64,000 nt of DNA from an uncultured Ignatzschineria sp. GTDB taxonomy: Bacteria; Pseudomonadota; Gammaproteobacteria; Cardiobacteriales; Wohlfahrtiimonadaceae. Below, piece after piece: positions 1 to 10,467 of the stretch (its first letter is position 1; every line of letters begins with the position of its first letter). The stretch is taken from NCBI GenBank assembly GCA_945639195.1, contig CALZEE010000001.1:496001-560000 (forward strand), written 5' to 3'. Both the position numbers and the translations under genes were made by a program. A model generated the notes under the pieces. The model saw nothing but the letters and a program-made list of their open reading frames with translations, had not been told where the DNA came from and did not search any database.

Positions 1-1470
1 GCATTAGCACAGATTGAAGGGCTTGATGTGCCCTATGAGCAGCGGAGCCAAAAATCAGAGGCGGCAATTAAACGCCAAAAGAACTTACTGGAAGTCATGA
101 ACATGGCTGAGGCTTTTTATCGTCAGCAACTTCGAGTTGCGGAAGATAAAGACCGTGCGATTGCTTATTTACAAAAGCGTGGTATTTCCGGTGATGATGC
201 TAAAAAATTTGGGATCGGTTTTGCGCCAGAGAGTTGGAATGCACTCTTTACAGAGCTTCGTAAACACGATATTCCTGAAGATGAGTTGTTGGAAGCAGGG
301 CTGTTAAGTGAATCTGAAAATCATCGACGATATGATCGATTTAGAGATCGTATTATGTTTCCGATTCGTAACCGAAAAGGGGAGACGATTGGTTTTGGCG
401 GACGGATTCTAGATCAGGGCGAACCTAAATATCTTAACTCTCCAGAAACGCCTATTTTTAGAAAAGGTGAGGAGATTTATGGTCTTTATGAGCTGCGAAA
501 ATATTGCCGGGATTATGAAGAGATTATCGTGGTTGAGGGCTATATGGATGTGGTTATGCTCTCGCATTATGGTATTGGTAATAGTGTTGCAACGCTCGGA
601 ACAGCGGTAGGGCGTAAGCAGATTGAGATATTACTGCGCTATACATCACGCATCGTCTTTTGTTTTGATGGCGATAGGGCGGGTAAAGCTGCTGCGCATA
701 AGGCCATGGATGAATCATTTTCTGTTCTGACGGCCGGAAAAGAGATCTCTTTTCTTTTTCTTCCTGATGGAGAGGATCCTGATAGTTATGTAAAGACCGA
801 AGGAAAAGAGCAGTTTTTATCATTAGTAAAGCAGGCTGAGCCACTCTCTAAGTTTTTATTTGAAGCGGCAGAGAGTGAAGTAAATATGAGCTCTTTTGAG
901 GGGCGATCACAGTTTTTAGAAATTGTGGGAGAGAAGATTAACGGGATGCGTGATATCCCATTACGCGACTTCTTGCGAGCTGAATTAGGTCGCCGCGCGA
1001 ATCTTGCGGACAATCTATTAAATCGCTATGTAAGAGAGGGGCAAAGTCCACAGGCGCGCCAAAGAACAAACTTTAATAGTGGTCAATCTTTGGTAGAGCG
1101 TATCTTAATTTTGATTCTAAATAAGCCGGCATTAGCAAGAGAATTGCAAGGTCTGCATTTTCTGTTAGAGAGTGAGGATCGTCAGCAGAATGTCTTATAT
1201 GACGTTATTTCAGCAATTAAGGATTATGGGTCTATGGATACTGCTGCTCAAATATTGCGGTATTTTGAAGAGGAGTCATGGGGGCGCTGGCTGCGTAACT
1301 TGGCGATTTCTGAGTTGATTATTGATGAGGCATTACAAGAAGGTGAGTTAGCGGATCTTCTCAATCAATTGGCGAAAGGTGAGTCTCCTTTGAAAAAAGT
1401 CTTGGCGAAACTTCAAAATGGCGAGACGTTAACGGCTGATGAGTTGAATTTGTTGCGTCAGACGAATTAA
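1..1470 (+). CDS. dnaG: DNA primase DnaG, 5'-truncated by window edge
   Basis: Primase makes the RNA primers for DNA replication and docks on the DnaB helicase. The frame is open from base 1 (ALAQIEGLDVPYEQ...), so the N-terminal zinc-binding domain lies outside the window and the GTG at 28 is not the start. Seen here are the catalytic core with RFRDRIMFPIRNRKGE and EPKYLNSPETPIF, then the TOPRIM motifs VVEGYMDVVML and FDGDRAGKAA, then a helical C-terminal helicase-binding region. 489 residues are present; the E. coli protein has 581. It is followed at once by a terminator, and no rpoD follows, unlike the E. coli rpsU-dnaG-rpoD order. Confidence 0.97.
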   Translation, partial: ALAQIEGLDVPYEQRSQKSEAAIKRQKNLLEVMNMAEAFYRQQLRVAEDKDRAIAYLQKRGISGDDAKKFGIGFAPESWNALFTELRKHDIPEDELLEAGLLSESENHRRYDRFRDRIMFPIRNRKGETIGFGGRILDQGEPKYLNSPETPIFRKGEEIYGLYELRKYCRDYEEIIVVEGYMDVVMLSHYGIGNSVATLGTAVGRKQIEILLRYTSRIVFCFDGDRAGKAAAHKAMDESFSVLTAGKEISFLFLPDGEDPDSYVKTEGKEQFLSLVKQAEPLSKFLFEAAESEVNMSSFEGRSQFLEIVGEKINGMRDIPLRDFLRAELGRRANLADNLLNRYVREGQSPQARQRTNFNSGQSLVERILILILNKPALARELQGLHFLLESEDRQQNVLYDVISAIKDYGSMDTAAQILRYFEEESWGRWLRNLAISELIIDEALQEGELADLLNQLAKGESPLKKVLAKLQNGETLTADELNLLRQTN

Positions 1471-1560
1471 ATACCTAAATAGATCAATCAAGACTTAGTA
1501 GATCGTATTTGCTGAATATTGACGGGCTTGTAGTTTATGGCTGATTGCGATCGGCATTAA

Positions 1561-1601
1561 AAAAGCGTTAGACCTTGAGGTGCTAACGCTTTTGTGTTTT
1601 T
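1561..1601. terminator. Bidirectional terminator between dnaG and the permease genes
   Basis: An 11-bp stem (AAAAGCGTTAG / CTAACGCTTTT) with an 11-base loop. It is followed by a T-rich run on the + strand, and by TTTTTTAAT on the minus strand. It can end dnaG and the convergent permease operon. Confidence 0.85.
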
Positions 1602-1662
1602 TGTGTGTACTAGCTTTTACTTTAATGTCGATGCTCTATCCGCTAACGGATGAATCATTCAT

Positions 1663-2355
1663 TTAAAAAGTTGGTTTTAAGTGCGATAACCAGCGCTTTT
1701 CACAATAACGGAAGAGTGCTACTAAAGCAAAAGTTAAAACCAGGTAAACGAGCGCAGCGATGAGGAAGGGGATGAAAGGAGAGTAGGTGATGCTATATAC
1801 CTTTCTCGCCCATCCTAGGATGTCGACAAGCGCGATTACGGAGGCTTGTGCTGTTCCATGAAGCATAAAGATGACTTCATTGCTATATGCTGGCAATGCC
1901 CGTCTAAAGCCCGATGGGAAGATGATTCGTCTAAAGAGTGTGAACTGGCTCATCCCAAATGCCTTCCCAGCCTCAATTTCGCCTTTAGGTGTGTGTTTGA
2001 TAGCACCTTTGAAGATCTCAATCGTATACGCGCAGGTGTTGAAGGTAAAGGCGATTAGGGCGCATTTGTAAGCATCCGATAAGACATTATCCCAAAGCCA
2101 AGTGACATTTCTGACCGCTTCAAATTGACCTAATCCAAAATAGATAAGGTAAATTTGAATTAAGAGGGGGGTCCCTCTAAAGAAGTAACTAAATGCATCA
2201 ATAGGTAGGCGAATAAAACGATTTTTTGATAGTGAAAAAATCGAAAGAGGAATAGCGAGTACTAGACCTGCAAGAGAGGCGATAACGGTGAGTTGTATCG
2301 TTAGCCAAATCGCCGGCAATAAGTCTGGTAATTCATCAATAACAGCATCTATCAT
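1663..2355 (-). CDS. Polar amino acid ABC transporter permease, HisM-type
   Basis: Inner-membrane permease subunit of a polar amino acid ABC importer (HisM/ArtM/GlnP family), 230 residues with about five membrane helices. The EAA loop that contacts the ATPase is visible as EAGKAFGMSQFTLFRRIIFP around residue 125. Its ATG overlaps the stop of the upstream permease gene (ATGA), so the two are translationally coupled and should form a heterodimer. No binding protein or ATPase gene is nearby, so the substrate cannot be read from the sequence; histidine, arginine or glutamine are the usual ones for this family. Confidence 0.88.
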   Translation of the reverse strand: MIDAVIDELPDLLPAIWLTIQLTVIASLAGLVLAIPLSIFSLSKNRFIRLPIDAFSYFFRGTPLLIQIYLIYFGLGQFEAVRNVTWLWDNVLSDAYKCALIAFTFNTCAYTIEIFKGAIKHTPKGEIEAGKAFGMSQFTLFRRIIFPSGFRRALPAYSNEVIFMLHGTAQASVIALVDILGWARKVYSITYSPFIPFLIAALVYLVLTFALVALFRYCEKRWLSHLKPTF

Positions 2356-3047
2356 AGTGACACCTCATTTTTAAAGCCTGTGCTGTAATGACGTTCAAGA
2401 TACTTGATAATCAAAATAGAGGCACTCGTGAGTAAGAGGAAGCCAAGGGCTGTTACCATGTAGAAATCAAAGGAGAGTCTTGTTGCCTTTCCGGCATTGT
2501 TAGCGATAAAGACTAGATCATGAAGTCCAATGAGAGAAACAAGCGCGGTGGTTTTTAACATGACTAACCAGTTATTGCTAAGACCCGGCAATGCAAATCG
2601 CATCGCTTGAGGGAAGATTACCCGGCGATAAAAACGCATCTTAGTCATACCGAGTGCAATACAGGATTCAAATTGACCTTTAGGGACCGCAATAAGCGCA
2701 CCTCTAAATGTCTCAGAGATAAATGCGCCAAATATGAGTCCAATGGTAATAATTCCAGATACAAAAGGATTTAGAAAAAGGGGACTGATTCCCGCAAGAT
2801 CGGTGAGGAAATTGAGGAAAGTTTGTAATCCAAAGAAGATCAGGAATATCAGAACAATATCAGGAATGCCGCGAATCACTGTTGTATAGAGCTTTGAAAT
2901 AAAGCGCAGTGAGCGGTGCTTACTAAAAGAGAGGAGTGCTGATCCTAGCCCTAATGCCGCAGCAATAAAGAAAGAGAAAACACCTAGTGTAATGGTAATG
3001 AAAAACCCCTCAAGAAGTGAGGGGCCATAATTAATTATCTCACTCAA
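2352..3047 (-). CDS. Polar amino acid ABC transporter permease, HisQ-type
   Basis: Partner permease (HisQ/ArtQ type), 231 residues, about five helices, EAA loop at ESCIALGMTKMRFYRRVIFP. The start is a TTG two bases after the glnS stop. A GGAG seven bases upstream, formed by the last glnS codons, serves as ribosome site, so expression looks coupled to glnS. Members of this family normally sit with a periplasmic binding protein and an ATPase gene; both are missing here and must be encoded elsewhere if the importer works. Confidence 0.88.
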   Translation of the reverse strand: MSEIINYGPSLLEGFFITITLGVFSFFIAAALGLGSALLSFSKHRSLRFISKLYTTVIRGIPDIVLIFLIFFGLQTFLNFLTDLAGISPLFLNPFVSGIITIGLIFGAFISETFRGALIAVPKGQFESCIALGMTKMRFYRRVIFPQAMRFALPGLSNNWLVMLKTTALVSLIGLHDLVFIANNAGKATRLSFDFYMVTALGFLLLTSASILIIKYLERHYSTGFKNEVSL

Positions 3048-3049
3048 AC

Positions 3050-4696
3050 TTATTCTCCGAAGCTATCTTTTAGCTCAACAACGCGGTTAAATACCAAGTT
3101 ATCGGATTTTGAGTCTCGTGCATAGTAACCAATTCTCTCAAATTGATACGCTTCTTCGATAGGGGCATCAACAAGTGAAGGCTCACCTTTACCCATTGTG
3201 ATGTGGAGCGAATCTTTGTTGAGGTAATCAGTGAGTTCGCCCGGCATACCGATCGGGTTTTTCTCAGTGAAGAGAACATCGTAGTTATGAATCGTGATAT
3301 CGATAGAATCCGTTGCAGATACCCACTGAATAACGCCACGAGCTTTCACACCTTCAACGTTTTTACCGAGTGATCCTGGAACGATCTCTGCGATCACTTC
3401 AATCACTTCGCCATTTTCATCTTTCACAACATCTGTTGCTTGAATGATGTAAGCGCCGCGAAGACGAACATAATTGCCGAGAACAAGACGTTTATATTTC
3501 TTGTTTGCTTCTTCTTGGAAGTCTGCTTTATCAATGAAGAGTGTTTTTGTGAAATTGATTTGACGTGTACCGCGAGTTTCATCTTGTGGATGATTCGCGA
3601 TATCAAGCATTTCATCTTCAGTGAGATTCGTTAATGTCACTTTGAGCGGTTCTAAAACAGCCATACGACGATCTGCTTTTTCATTAAGAACATCGCGCAT
3701 TGATTGGCTGAGTTGTTGTAGCTCAATCATATTTTCTGATTTAGTAACCCCAATTCTTTCGCAGAAGAGGCGAAGCGCTTCAGGAGGGCAGCCGCGACGG
3801 CGAAGACCAGAAATAGTCGGCATACGTGGGTCATTCCAACCATCTACAAACCCAGAATTAACGAGTTGTGTAAGAAGGCGTTTAGACATGACGTTGTATT
3901 CAATACTTAAGCGAGAGAACTCATATTGATGCGGGGCATGAGGCATATCGCTCTGCTCAACACACCAATCGTAAAGAGGGCGGTGATCTGCAAATTCAAG
4001 TGTACAGATTGAGTGCGTAATGCCTTCAATCGCGTCACTTAATGCATGAGCAAAGTCATACATCGGATAGATGCACCATTTGTCACCTGTTTGATGGTGG
4101 ATTTCGTGGCGAATACGATAGAGCGCAGGGTCACGGAAGTTCATGTTAGGTGAACTCATATCGATTTTTGCACGAAGCAATTTAGCACCATCTTTAAATT
4201 CCCCAGCGCGCATACGCGCGAAGAGATCAAGGTTCTCTTCAATAGAACGCTCACGGTAAGGAGAGTTGATGCCTGGCTCTGTTAATGTTCCACGCATTTC
4301 ACGGATTTCTTCTGCCGTACTATCGTCGACATAAGCGAGTCCTTTTTTAATAAGGTGCACGGCCGCTTCATAGAATTTTTCAAAATAGTCAGAGGCATAA
4401 AAGAGGTCATCCCACTTAAATCCTAACCATTCAACATCGCTCTTAATTGCTTCAACATATTCAATCTCTTCTTTTGCCGGATTGGTATCGTCAAAACGCA
4501 TGTTACAGCGACCGCCGTAATCTTTTGCAATGCCAAAGTTAAGGCAGATAGATTTCGCATGCCCAATATGCAGATAACCATTTGGTTCAGGAGGGAAGCG
4601 AGTATGAATATCAGAGGGACTCTGGTATTTTCCGCTCTCTAAGTCTTTATCGATGATTTGACGAATAAAGTTGGTGCGAATAATAGTTTCAGACAT
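3050..4696 (-). CDS. glnS: Glutaminyl-tRNA synthetase
   Basis: Charges tRNA-Gln with glutamine in the cytosol. 548 residues, close to the 554 of E. coli GlnRS. Class I signatures are clear: HIGH at residues 43-46 within [16 protein letters not shown], and the KMSKS equivalent VMSKR at 269-273. The C-terminal half is the usual two-barrel anticodon-binding region. It is the first gene of an apparent three-gene unit with the HisQ/HisM-like permeases, which is not a standard arrangement. Confidence 0.98.
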   Translation of the reverse strand: MSETIIRTNFIRQIIDKDLESGKYQSPSDIHTRFPPEPNGYLHIGHAKSICLNFGIAKDYGGRCNMRFDDTNPAKEEIEYVEAIKSDVEWLGFKWDDLFYASDYFEKFYEAAVHLIKKGLAYVDDSTAEEIREMRGTLTEPGINSPYRERSIEENLDLFARMRAGEFKDGAKLLRAKIDMSSPNMNFRDPALYRIRHEIHHQTGDKWCIYPMYDFAHALSDAIEGITHSICTLEFADHRPLYDWCVEQSDMPHAPHQYEFSRLSIEYNVMSKRLLTQLVNSGFVDGWNDPRMPTISGLRRRGCPPEALRLFCERIGVTKSENMIELQQLSQSMRDVLNEKADRRMAVLEPLKVTLTNLTEDEMLDIANHPQDETRGTRQINFTKTLFIDKADFQEEANKKYKRLVLGNYVRLRGAYIIQATDVVKDENGEVIEVIAEIVPGSLGKNVEGVKARGVIQWVSATDSIDITIHNYDVLFTEKNPIGMPGELTDYLNKDSLHITMGKGEPSLVDAPIEEAYQFERIGYYARDSKSDNLVFNRVVELKDSFGE

Positions 4697-4787
4697 AAGC
4701 CTAATTGCCTTTATTTGATATGTTAAGAGTGAAGTAAATAGTTAGGATAGTAGCATGTTTCCGTGCACTTTTCGATTTTAAAAACGC

Positions 4788-5849
<1,062 letters not shown>

Positions 5850-6288
5850 GGGATATATCCTTATAAATGAAAAAATATCAAGTGATGGTGGGTGATTTGA
5901 TTGTAGGATCTGAAAACTCAATGCCTCCTCGGTGCATTTTTGATCTGAATTTTTATTGCCTACCTTTCTATCATAGCGTAGTTGTCAATACCCTTTCGTG
6001 AGATTGTTTGTTTCTCATTGAAATAAAAAGAAATTTAAGCTTATTTTTATTAAGGTGATTCCAAGCGATGAGGTTTTTCATGCCCTTTTATGATTCATCG
6101 GCGTTTGGGGAATGGCCGGAATGACTTGTTGATTTTTTGTATCGATTTCCTCTCCATAAATATAGGCAATTGTTGACCATCAAAATTATTGAGATTGCCA
6201 AGATTGTTGCATTGTTGATTAATTTAACTATACTAAACGCTTTGTACATACAAAACATATAGGTTTTGTTATTTGTGAGGTTAATGAT
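5850..6288. other. Divergent intergenic region znuA / metQ-like gene
   Basis: 439 bases without a convincing gene. It should hold the znuA promoter on the minus side and the metQ-like promoter on the plus side (6207-6234). I looked for a Zur palindrome and a MetJ box (AGACGTCT) and saw neither clearly. Confidence 0.5.
6207..6234 (+). promoter_or_regulatory. Sigma70-type promoter of the NlpA/MetQ-like gene
   Basis: TTGCAT, a 16-base spacer and TATACT, about 55 bases before the ATG at 6289. A GAGG ribosome site precedes that ATG. Confidence 0.55.
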
Positions 6289-7098
6289 ATGCAAAACATT
6301 TGGAAGCTATTGTTGGTCGGCGTCATCTCTATGGCAGTATTTTTAGGGTGTTCTGCTGAAAAAAATGATCAAGAGATTATCATTGGTGTTTCTCCTGGGC
6401 CTTATAATGAGCTTTTTGACATTGCTGTGGCACCTATTTTAGAAAAAGAGGGCTATCGCTTGAAGCGTATTAACTTCTCGGCATTATTAGAATCGAATGT
6501 CGCGATGACAGAAAATGCTGTAGATTTCGTGGTCGCTCAGCATGCGGGTTATATGAAGGTTTTTAATGCACAACGTAAGGCTGACCTTGTTGCGGTTCAG
6601 AAGATTCCTACGGTCCCTACTGGGCTATTTTCTAATCGACATACAACGCTTGATGCAATCACGCCGGGGATGACCGTTTTAATTCCTCAGGATGCATCAA
6701 ATGCTGCACGCGCTTATGGTCTATTAGCAAAAGTGGGCTGGATTACGTTAAAAGAGGGGGTTAATCCGATGTTGGTGGGGAAAAATGAGATCGTTGATAA
6801 CCCTTATCAGCTTTTGATTAAAGAGATTGATTCAAGCCTGATTCCGCGAGTGCTTGATGATACTGATTTTGCAATTATTCCTGGCAGTATGGTGTGGTTA
6901 GGAAAGTTAGATCCTAGTACGGTGCTCGCACAAGAAACGTTGCTTGAAGATCTCTATTTACAGGTTGTGCTACGAGCAGAAGATCGGGATAAGCCTTGGG
7001 CAAAGGCAATTATAGAAGCCTATAACTCTTCTGAGTTTAAAGCCTATATGCAGCATAATAATCAGAACAACTATTGGATACTTCCGCCGGAACTTTAG
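6289..7098 (+). CDS. MetQ/NlpA-family substrate-binding lipoprotein
   Basis: Predicted methionine-type ABC importer binding protein anchored as a lipoprotein. 269 residues. The N-terminus is a lipoprotein signal with lipobox FLGC (Cys 21). The mature part follows the NlpA/MetQ pattern: an early VAPILEKEGYRLKRINF strand-helix, NAVDFVVAQH, and IPQDASNAARAYGLLAKVGWI. The metN and metI genes are not next to it, as is common for solitary nlpA-like paralogues, so the ligand (methionine or another) is not settled. Confidence 0.85.
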   Translation: MQNIWKLLLVGVISMAVFLGCSAEKNDQEIIIGVSPGPYNELFDIAVAPILEKEGYRLKRINFSALLESNVAMTENAVDFVVAQHAGYMKVFNAQRKADLVAVQKIPTVPTGLFSNRHTTLDAITPGMTVLIPQDASNAARAYGLLAKVGWITLKEGVNPMLVGKNEIVDNPYQLLIKEIDSSLIPRVLDDTDFAIIPGSMVWLGKLDPSTVLAQETLLEDLYLQVVLRAEDRDKPWAKAIIEAYNSSEFKAYMQHNNQNNYWILPPEL

Positions 7099-7178
7099 GG
7101 GTGGCGTGTAGAGATAATGTTCCTCACATAGCTTACACCGTTCAAAAAACGCCAATATCTCCAACACACAAAACATAC

Positions 7179-7213
7179 AAAGCATATAAAAGAAGGTCTT
7201 TTATATGCTTTTT
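7179..7213. terminator. Terminator between the metQ-like gene and tilS
   Basis: A long stem (AAAGCATATAAAAG / CTTTTATATGCTTT) with a short loop, flanked by A-rich and T-rich runs. It suits the two convergent genes on both strands. Confidence 0.85.
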
Positions 7214-7220
7214 TTATGAT

Positions 7221-8558
7221 TTAGATGTGAGTGGATAAAGCAGGAGAGATAATTTCAGGCGCGAATCCTTCGTCTTGAATAAAAGGCGCTAATATCTTGG
7301 AAAATCCTAAGTGATTGACCCAGAGAATCTCGCCGCTATTTTTATCTTGCAGTAACCAGCAATCATCTCGTTGCCACTGTGGTAAATTTGCCGCTTGAAG
7401 GAGTTTTTTAAGTGTTTGACGCTTATCTCGACCTAATGGATGGAATCGCTCTCCCCCTTTTCGAGGAACGAGCATAAGCTCATATTGATCCCAGGCAGAT
7501 TTTGCTGGGGCGCTTTTCTGTGTAATAAAGCGGAATGACGGTTCGCTATTGGTCGGAATCAGTGGCCGTAAATAGAGCGTATCTTGAAAATAAAAAATAC
7601 CAAAATCATCAAGTTTGAAGCAGGTTTGGTGCGTAGGGACTTGGGCGATAAATACTCGGAAGAATTCCCTCATCTGTTTTTGCGTAAAAATGAGATTATA
7701 AGGGCGAATCCATGCTTGGATTGCATTCTTTTGTCTGAGGGCAGAGAGCTGTTTAAGTGCCGGGAGATTGATCAACGAACGATAATCATTAACGATCGCT
7801 TCTTGATGCTTGATACTGATTTTTTTTAGATCTTCCGCGGCAACTTCAACGAGTAGATCATCGGCTTCTTGCATAAATTGCGTGACCTGATAAAACGCCG
7901 CTTCGTAATTAGGAAAGACTTGCCCCATCTCTTTAAAGAGATTATTACGAATGATGTTTCGTTCCATATCATCCGCTTCATGATTCGTGTAATCTTCCAT
8001 CCAAGGAAGATTGAGGTGCGTAGCCGTTTCATAGAGTGATTGTTTGGAGATCGAAAGAAATGGTCGAAAAAGGTCGATTTTATGCGGACCAAAATTCACG
8101 CTATTAAAGTCTCTCATCGCACCAAGCCCTCTAACGCCGGCACTTCTCAATAGTCTTTGCATGAGTGTTTCCGCTTGATCTGAGCGATGATGCCCAACGC
8201 AGAGAAGCGAGTTTTCTTGCATTGTTTCGCCAAATTTCAGATAGCGCGCTTCTCGTCCTGCCGCTTCTAATCCTCGAGGATCATGCTCTTCAAAATAGAC
8301 CTCATAATGATAATGCTCAAAACCATAGTATTCAGCACGTTTACGGGCAAAGTTTGCCCAAAGATGGGAGTATTGATCATGCCAATTGTGATTGACGTGA
8401 ATGGTATATATCGGCGGCAGTTGATCTTTAAATGTATAGAGCCAGTGCAGTAAGGTATTTGAGTCAACCCCTGCGCTCAGTGCTAGATAGAGCGCATTTT
8501 TTGATTGTAAGGTTTTTGCATAACGATTAAATACGTCAAAGTACCAATTAGGTAACAT
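7221..8558 (-). CDS. tilS: tRNA(Ile)-lysidine synthase TilS
   Basis: Converts C34 of the CAU-anticodon tRNA-Ile to lysidine so that it reads AUA. 445 residues, near the usual length. The PP-loop ATPase motif is SAGVDS at residues 28-33, with Ala where most family members have Gly (SGGxDS). GHHRSDQAETLMQRLLRSAGVRG and the later MEDYTN segment are also typical, and the C-terminal TilS domain is present. It starts 34 bases after tamA on the same strand, so the two probably share a transcript. Confidence 0.95.
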   Translation of the reverse strand: MLPNWYFDVFNRYAKTLQSKNALYLALSAGVDSNTLLHWLYTFKDQLPPIYTIHVNHNWHDQYSHLWANFARKRAEYYGFEHYHYEVYFEEHDPRGLEAAGREARYLKFGETMQENSLLCVGHHRSDQAETLMQRLLRSAGVRGLGAMRDFNSVNFGPHKIDLFRPFLSISKQSLYETATHLNLPWMEDYTNHEADDMERNIIRNNLFKEMGQVFPNYEAAFYQVTQFMQEADDLLVEVAAEDLKKISIKHQEAIVNDYRSLINLPALKQLSALRQKNAIQAWIRPYNLIFTQKQMREFFRVFIAQVPTHQTCFKLDDFGIFYFQDTLYLRPLIPTNSEPSFRFITQKSAPAKSAWDQYELMLVPRKGGERFHPLGRDKRQTLKKLLQAANLPQWQRDDCWLLQDKNSGEILWVNHLGFSKILAPFIQDEGFAPEIISPALSTHI

Positions 8559-8591
8559 CGATAAGGCTCTCCAAATAGGGCGAAAGGGAAT

Positions 8592-10376
8592 TTAAAGATC
8601 TGTGCCGATTGTTAAATGTAGACGAACACGATCTCCAAATTCTTTATCAAATCCATGGGCAAGGTCAAATTTCACCGTGCCGATGGGAGAATACCAACGC
8701 ATCCCGGCACCTGCGCCATATTTTAAATCGACTTTACTGTTGAAAGCATCCCCGGCATCGACAAATGCGACAGCAGAGAAACTTGGGGTAATACGATGTT
8801 CATATTCAAGGCTTGCGATCACGAGCTTTTTCCCGCCATAGATATCTCCGCGGTAATCTTTATCTCCGATACCATCGTATTGATAACCTCGAACAGTCGT
8901 ATCTCCTCCTGTATAAAAACGAAGGCTTGGGGGGAGTTTAGGAAGATCCTTACTGCTGATTTTCGTATGACCTAATGACCCTCTAAGAACTAAACGATTG
9001 GTGTCAGTGATGGGAATATAACCATAAATCGCGCCTAGTGATTGAAGGAATGTAATATCTGAAAGTCCGGCATTAATTGAGCCGCGAAGTTTTCCTTCAA
9101 TTTTTAGCCCAAATTCGTTAAATGGAATTGTTGATGCTGTTTTCCATTCTCCATAAATTGATGGAACAAGGAGTTTTCCATTTTGCTTATCTCCTCGAAT
9201 ATCCCTAAAGCGGTCATATTGATAGTGTAAAGAGTAGCCGTAACTATACTGTTCACGTACACGATCTTTTGAAACCCCCACAAGATAGGTGGTGTAATCT
9301 TTGGTATCGGTATTTTCAAAGTCATAGTTGAAGTAGATATTGTACTGATCTTGGGTTGGATCAGAGCCGGGAATTCGGTAATTGATTGTGGCATCTCGCT
9401 TTTTCTGAGCCCAGAGAACATTGGTACTTAGTTTATGTCCATATTTGTTAAAGTAGTGCCAATCAAGTCCGCCCATTACTTTAAAGCCAATGTCCGATGA
9501 GTAACCCGCCCCGAGAGTCATTGTGCGTTGTTTTCGTGGTCGTAGATAGATATCAAGCGGCACTTCTTTGGTGGTCGCATTCGTTTTTGGGACGATTACA
9601 ACATCTTCAAAGTAGTTGGTTTCATTAAATGTTGATTGTAACTCTACAAGTTTTTGGTCGCTATAATCATTCTCTTCTCGCATATTGTGAAGAAAACGCT
9701 CTAAAAACTCAGGGGCAAAGTATTCTTGATGAAATGTTGAGCTGCCAAAGCGATAACGCTCGCCTAGAGTCATTTGCAGATTAATCTCTGCCTTATATTT
9801 ATCGAGGTTAACGATGAGTTCATGGTGCGGATAAAAAGCATCAAAGTATCCTAATTCAGAGGCTTTTTGTAAGAGTTTGCCTTTGGTGGATTCATATTGA
9901 GTATGGTTAAGTGGTGCATCCACTTTGAGTTTTGTTTTTTCTAAGATTGAAGAGAACGCTTGATACTCTTTTTCAGATTGATCGGTATCTCTTGCTTTTA
10001 CCGCAGCAAGATCGGTAATCCCTAAAATAAGAGCGCCAATCGGAATCGCTTTATTGGGCGTAACGTTATATTTGGCAATAATCGTCTCTTTTTGATAAAT
10101 GAGATCGCCTTTCACATCTGCGCGATAATATCCATAAGGTTGTAGCGCATTGGCAATCTCTTTAGCACCCTCTTGATAGAGCCATTGAATTCTAAGGTCT
10201 GAAGGCGCCTCTTTACCATTTAAGGCATAAATTTCAGCGGCATTTTGCGCATTTTCTAATGCTTTTTTATTAGAAATGCCCTCAATCGTCACTTCCATTA
10301 TTTTCTCAGCAAAGCTAAGGTTTAAGGAGAGTGCTGTAAGGAGAAGTGATGAAAGTAGCCCGTTAATTTTTTTCAT
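8592..10376 (-). CDS. tamA: Translocation and assembly module outer-membrane protein TamA
   Basis: Omp85/BamA-family outer-membrane protein that works with TamB in envelope biogenesis. 594 residues: signal peptide (first 23 residues), POTRA-type domains to about residue 270, then a 16-strand barrel. The barrel motif RFYTGGDTTVRGYQYDGIGD (about residue 480) is the Omp85 signature loop. The usual tamB partner is not adjacent; tilS follows instead. The ATG sits directly after a strong hairpin and I see no good Shine-Dalgarno sequence. Confidence 0.9.
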   Translation of the reverse strand: MKKINGLLSSLLLTALSLNLSFAEKIMEVTIEGISNKKALENAQNAAEIYALNGKEAPSDLRIQWLYQEGAKEIANALQPYGYYRADVKGDLIYQKETIIAKYNVTPNKAIPIGALILGITDLAAVKARDTDQSEKEYQAFSSILEKTKLKVDAPLNHTQYESTKGKLLQKASELGYFDAFYPHHELIVNLDKYKAEINLQMTLGERYRFGSSTFHQEYFAPEFLERFLHNMREENDYSDQKLVELQSTFNETNYFEDVVIVPKTNATTKEVPLDIYLRPRKQRTMTLGAGYSSDIGFKVMGGLDWHYFNKYGHKLSTNVLWAQKKRDATINYRIPGSDPTQDQYNIYFNYDFENTDTKDYTTYLVGVSKDRVREQYSYGYSLHYQYDRFRDIRGDKQNGKLLVPSIYGEWKTASTIPFNEFGLKIEGKLRGSINAGLSDITFLQSLGAIYGYIPITDTNRLVLRGSLGHTKISSKDLPKLPPSLRFYTGGDTTVRGYQYDGIGDKDYRGDIYGGKKLVIASLEYEHRITPSFSAVAFVDAGDAFNSKVDLKYGAGAGMRWYSPIGTVKFDLAHGFDKEFGDRVRLHLTIGTDL

Positions 10377-10412
10377 AAAATAGCGCCGTTAAACAGAGTA
10401 TTTAACGGCGAA
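10377..10412 (-). promoter_or_regulatory. Hairpin abutting the tamA start codon
   Basis: An inverted repeat (CGCCGTTAAA / TTTAACGGCG) with a 7-base loop. On the minus strand it is followed by CTATTTT and then the tamA ATG. It may be a weak terminator for lysC, a translational control element of tamA, or both. Confidence 0.5.
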
Positions 10413-10467
10413 ATCCTTTCTCATAAATGCTTAAATTGATTTGAAGATAACAGCTGCAGTGTGCGAT

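Noticed and set aside
6088..6294. 68-codon minus-strand ORF in the znuA/metQ gap
   Set aside because: No ribosome site or recognisable domain, and it covers the predicted promoter of the metQ-like gene.
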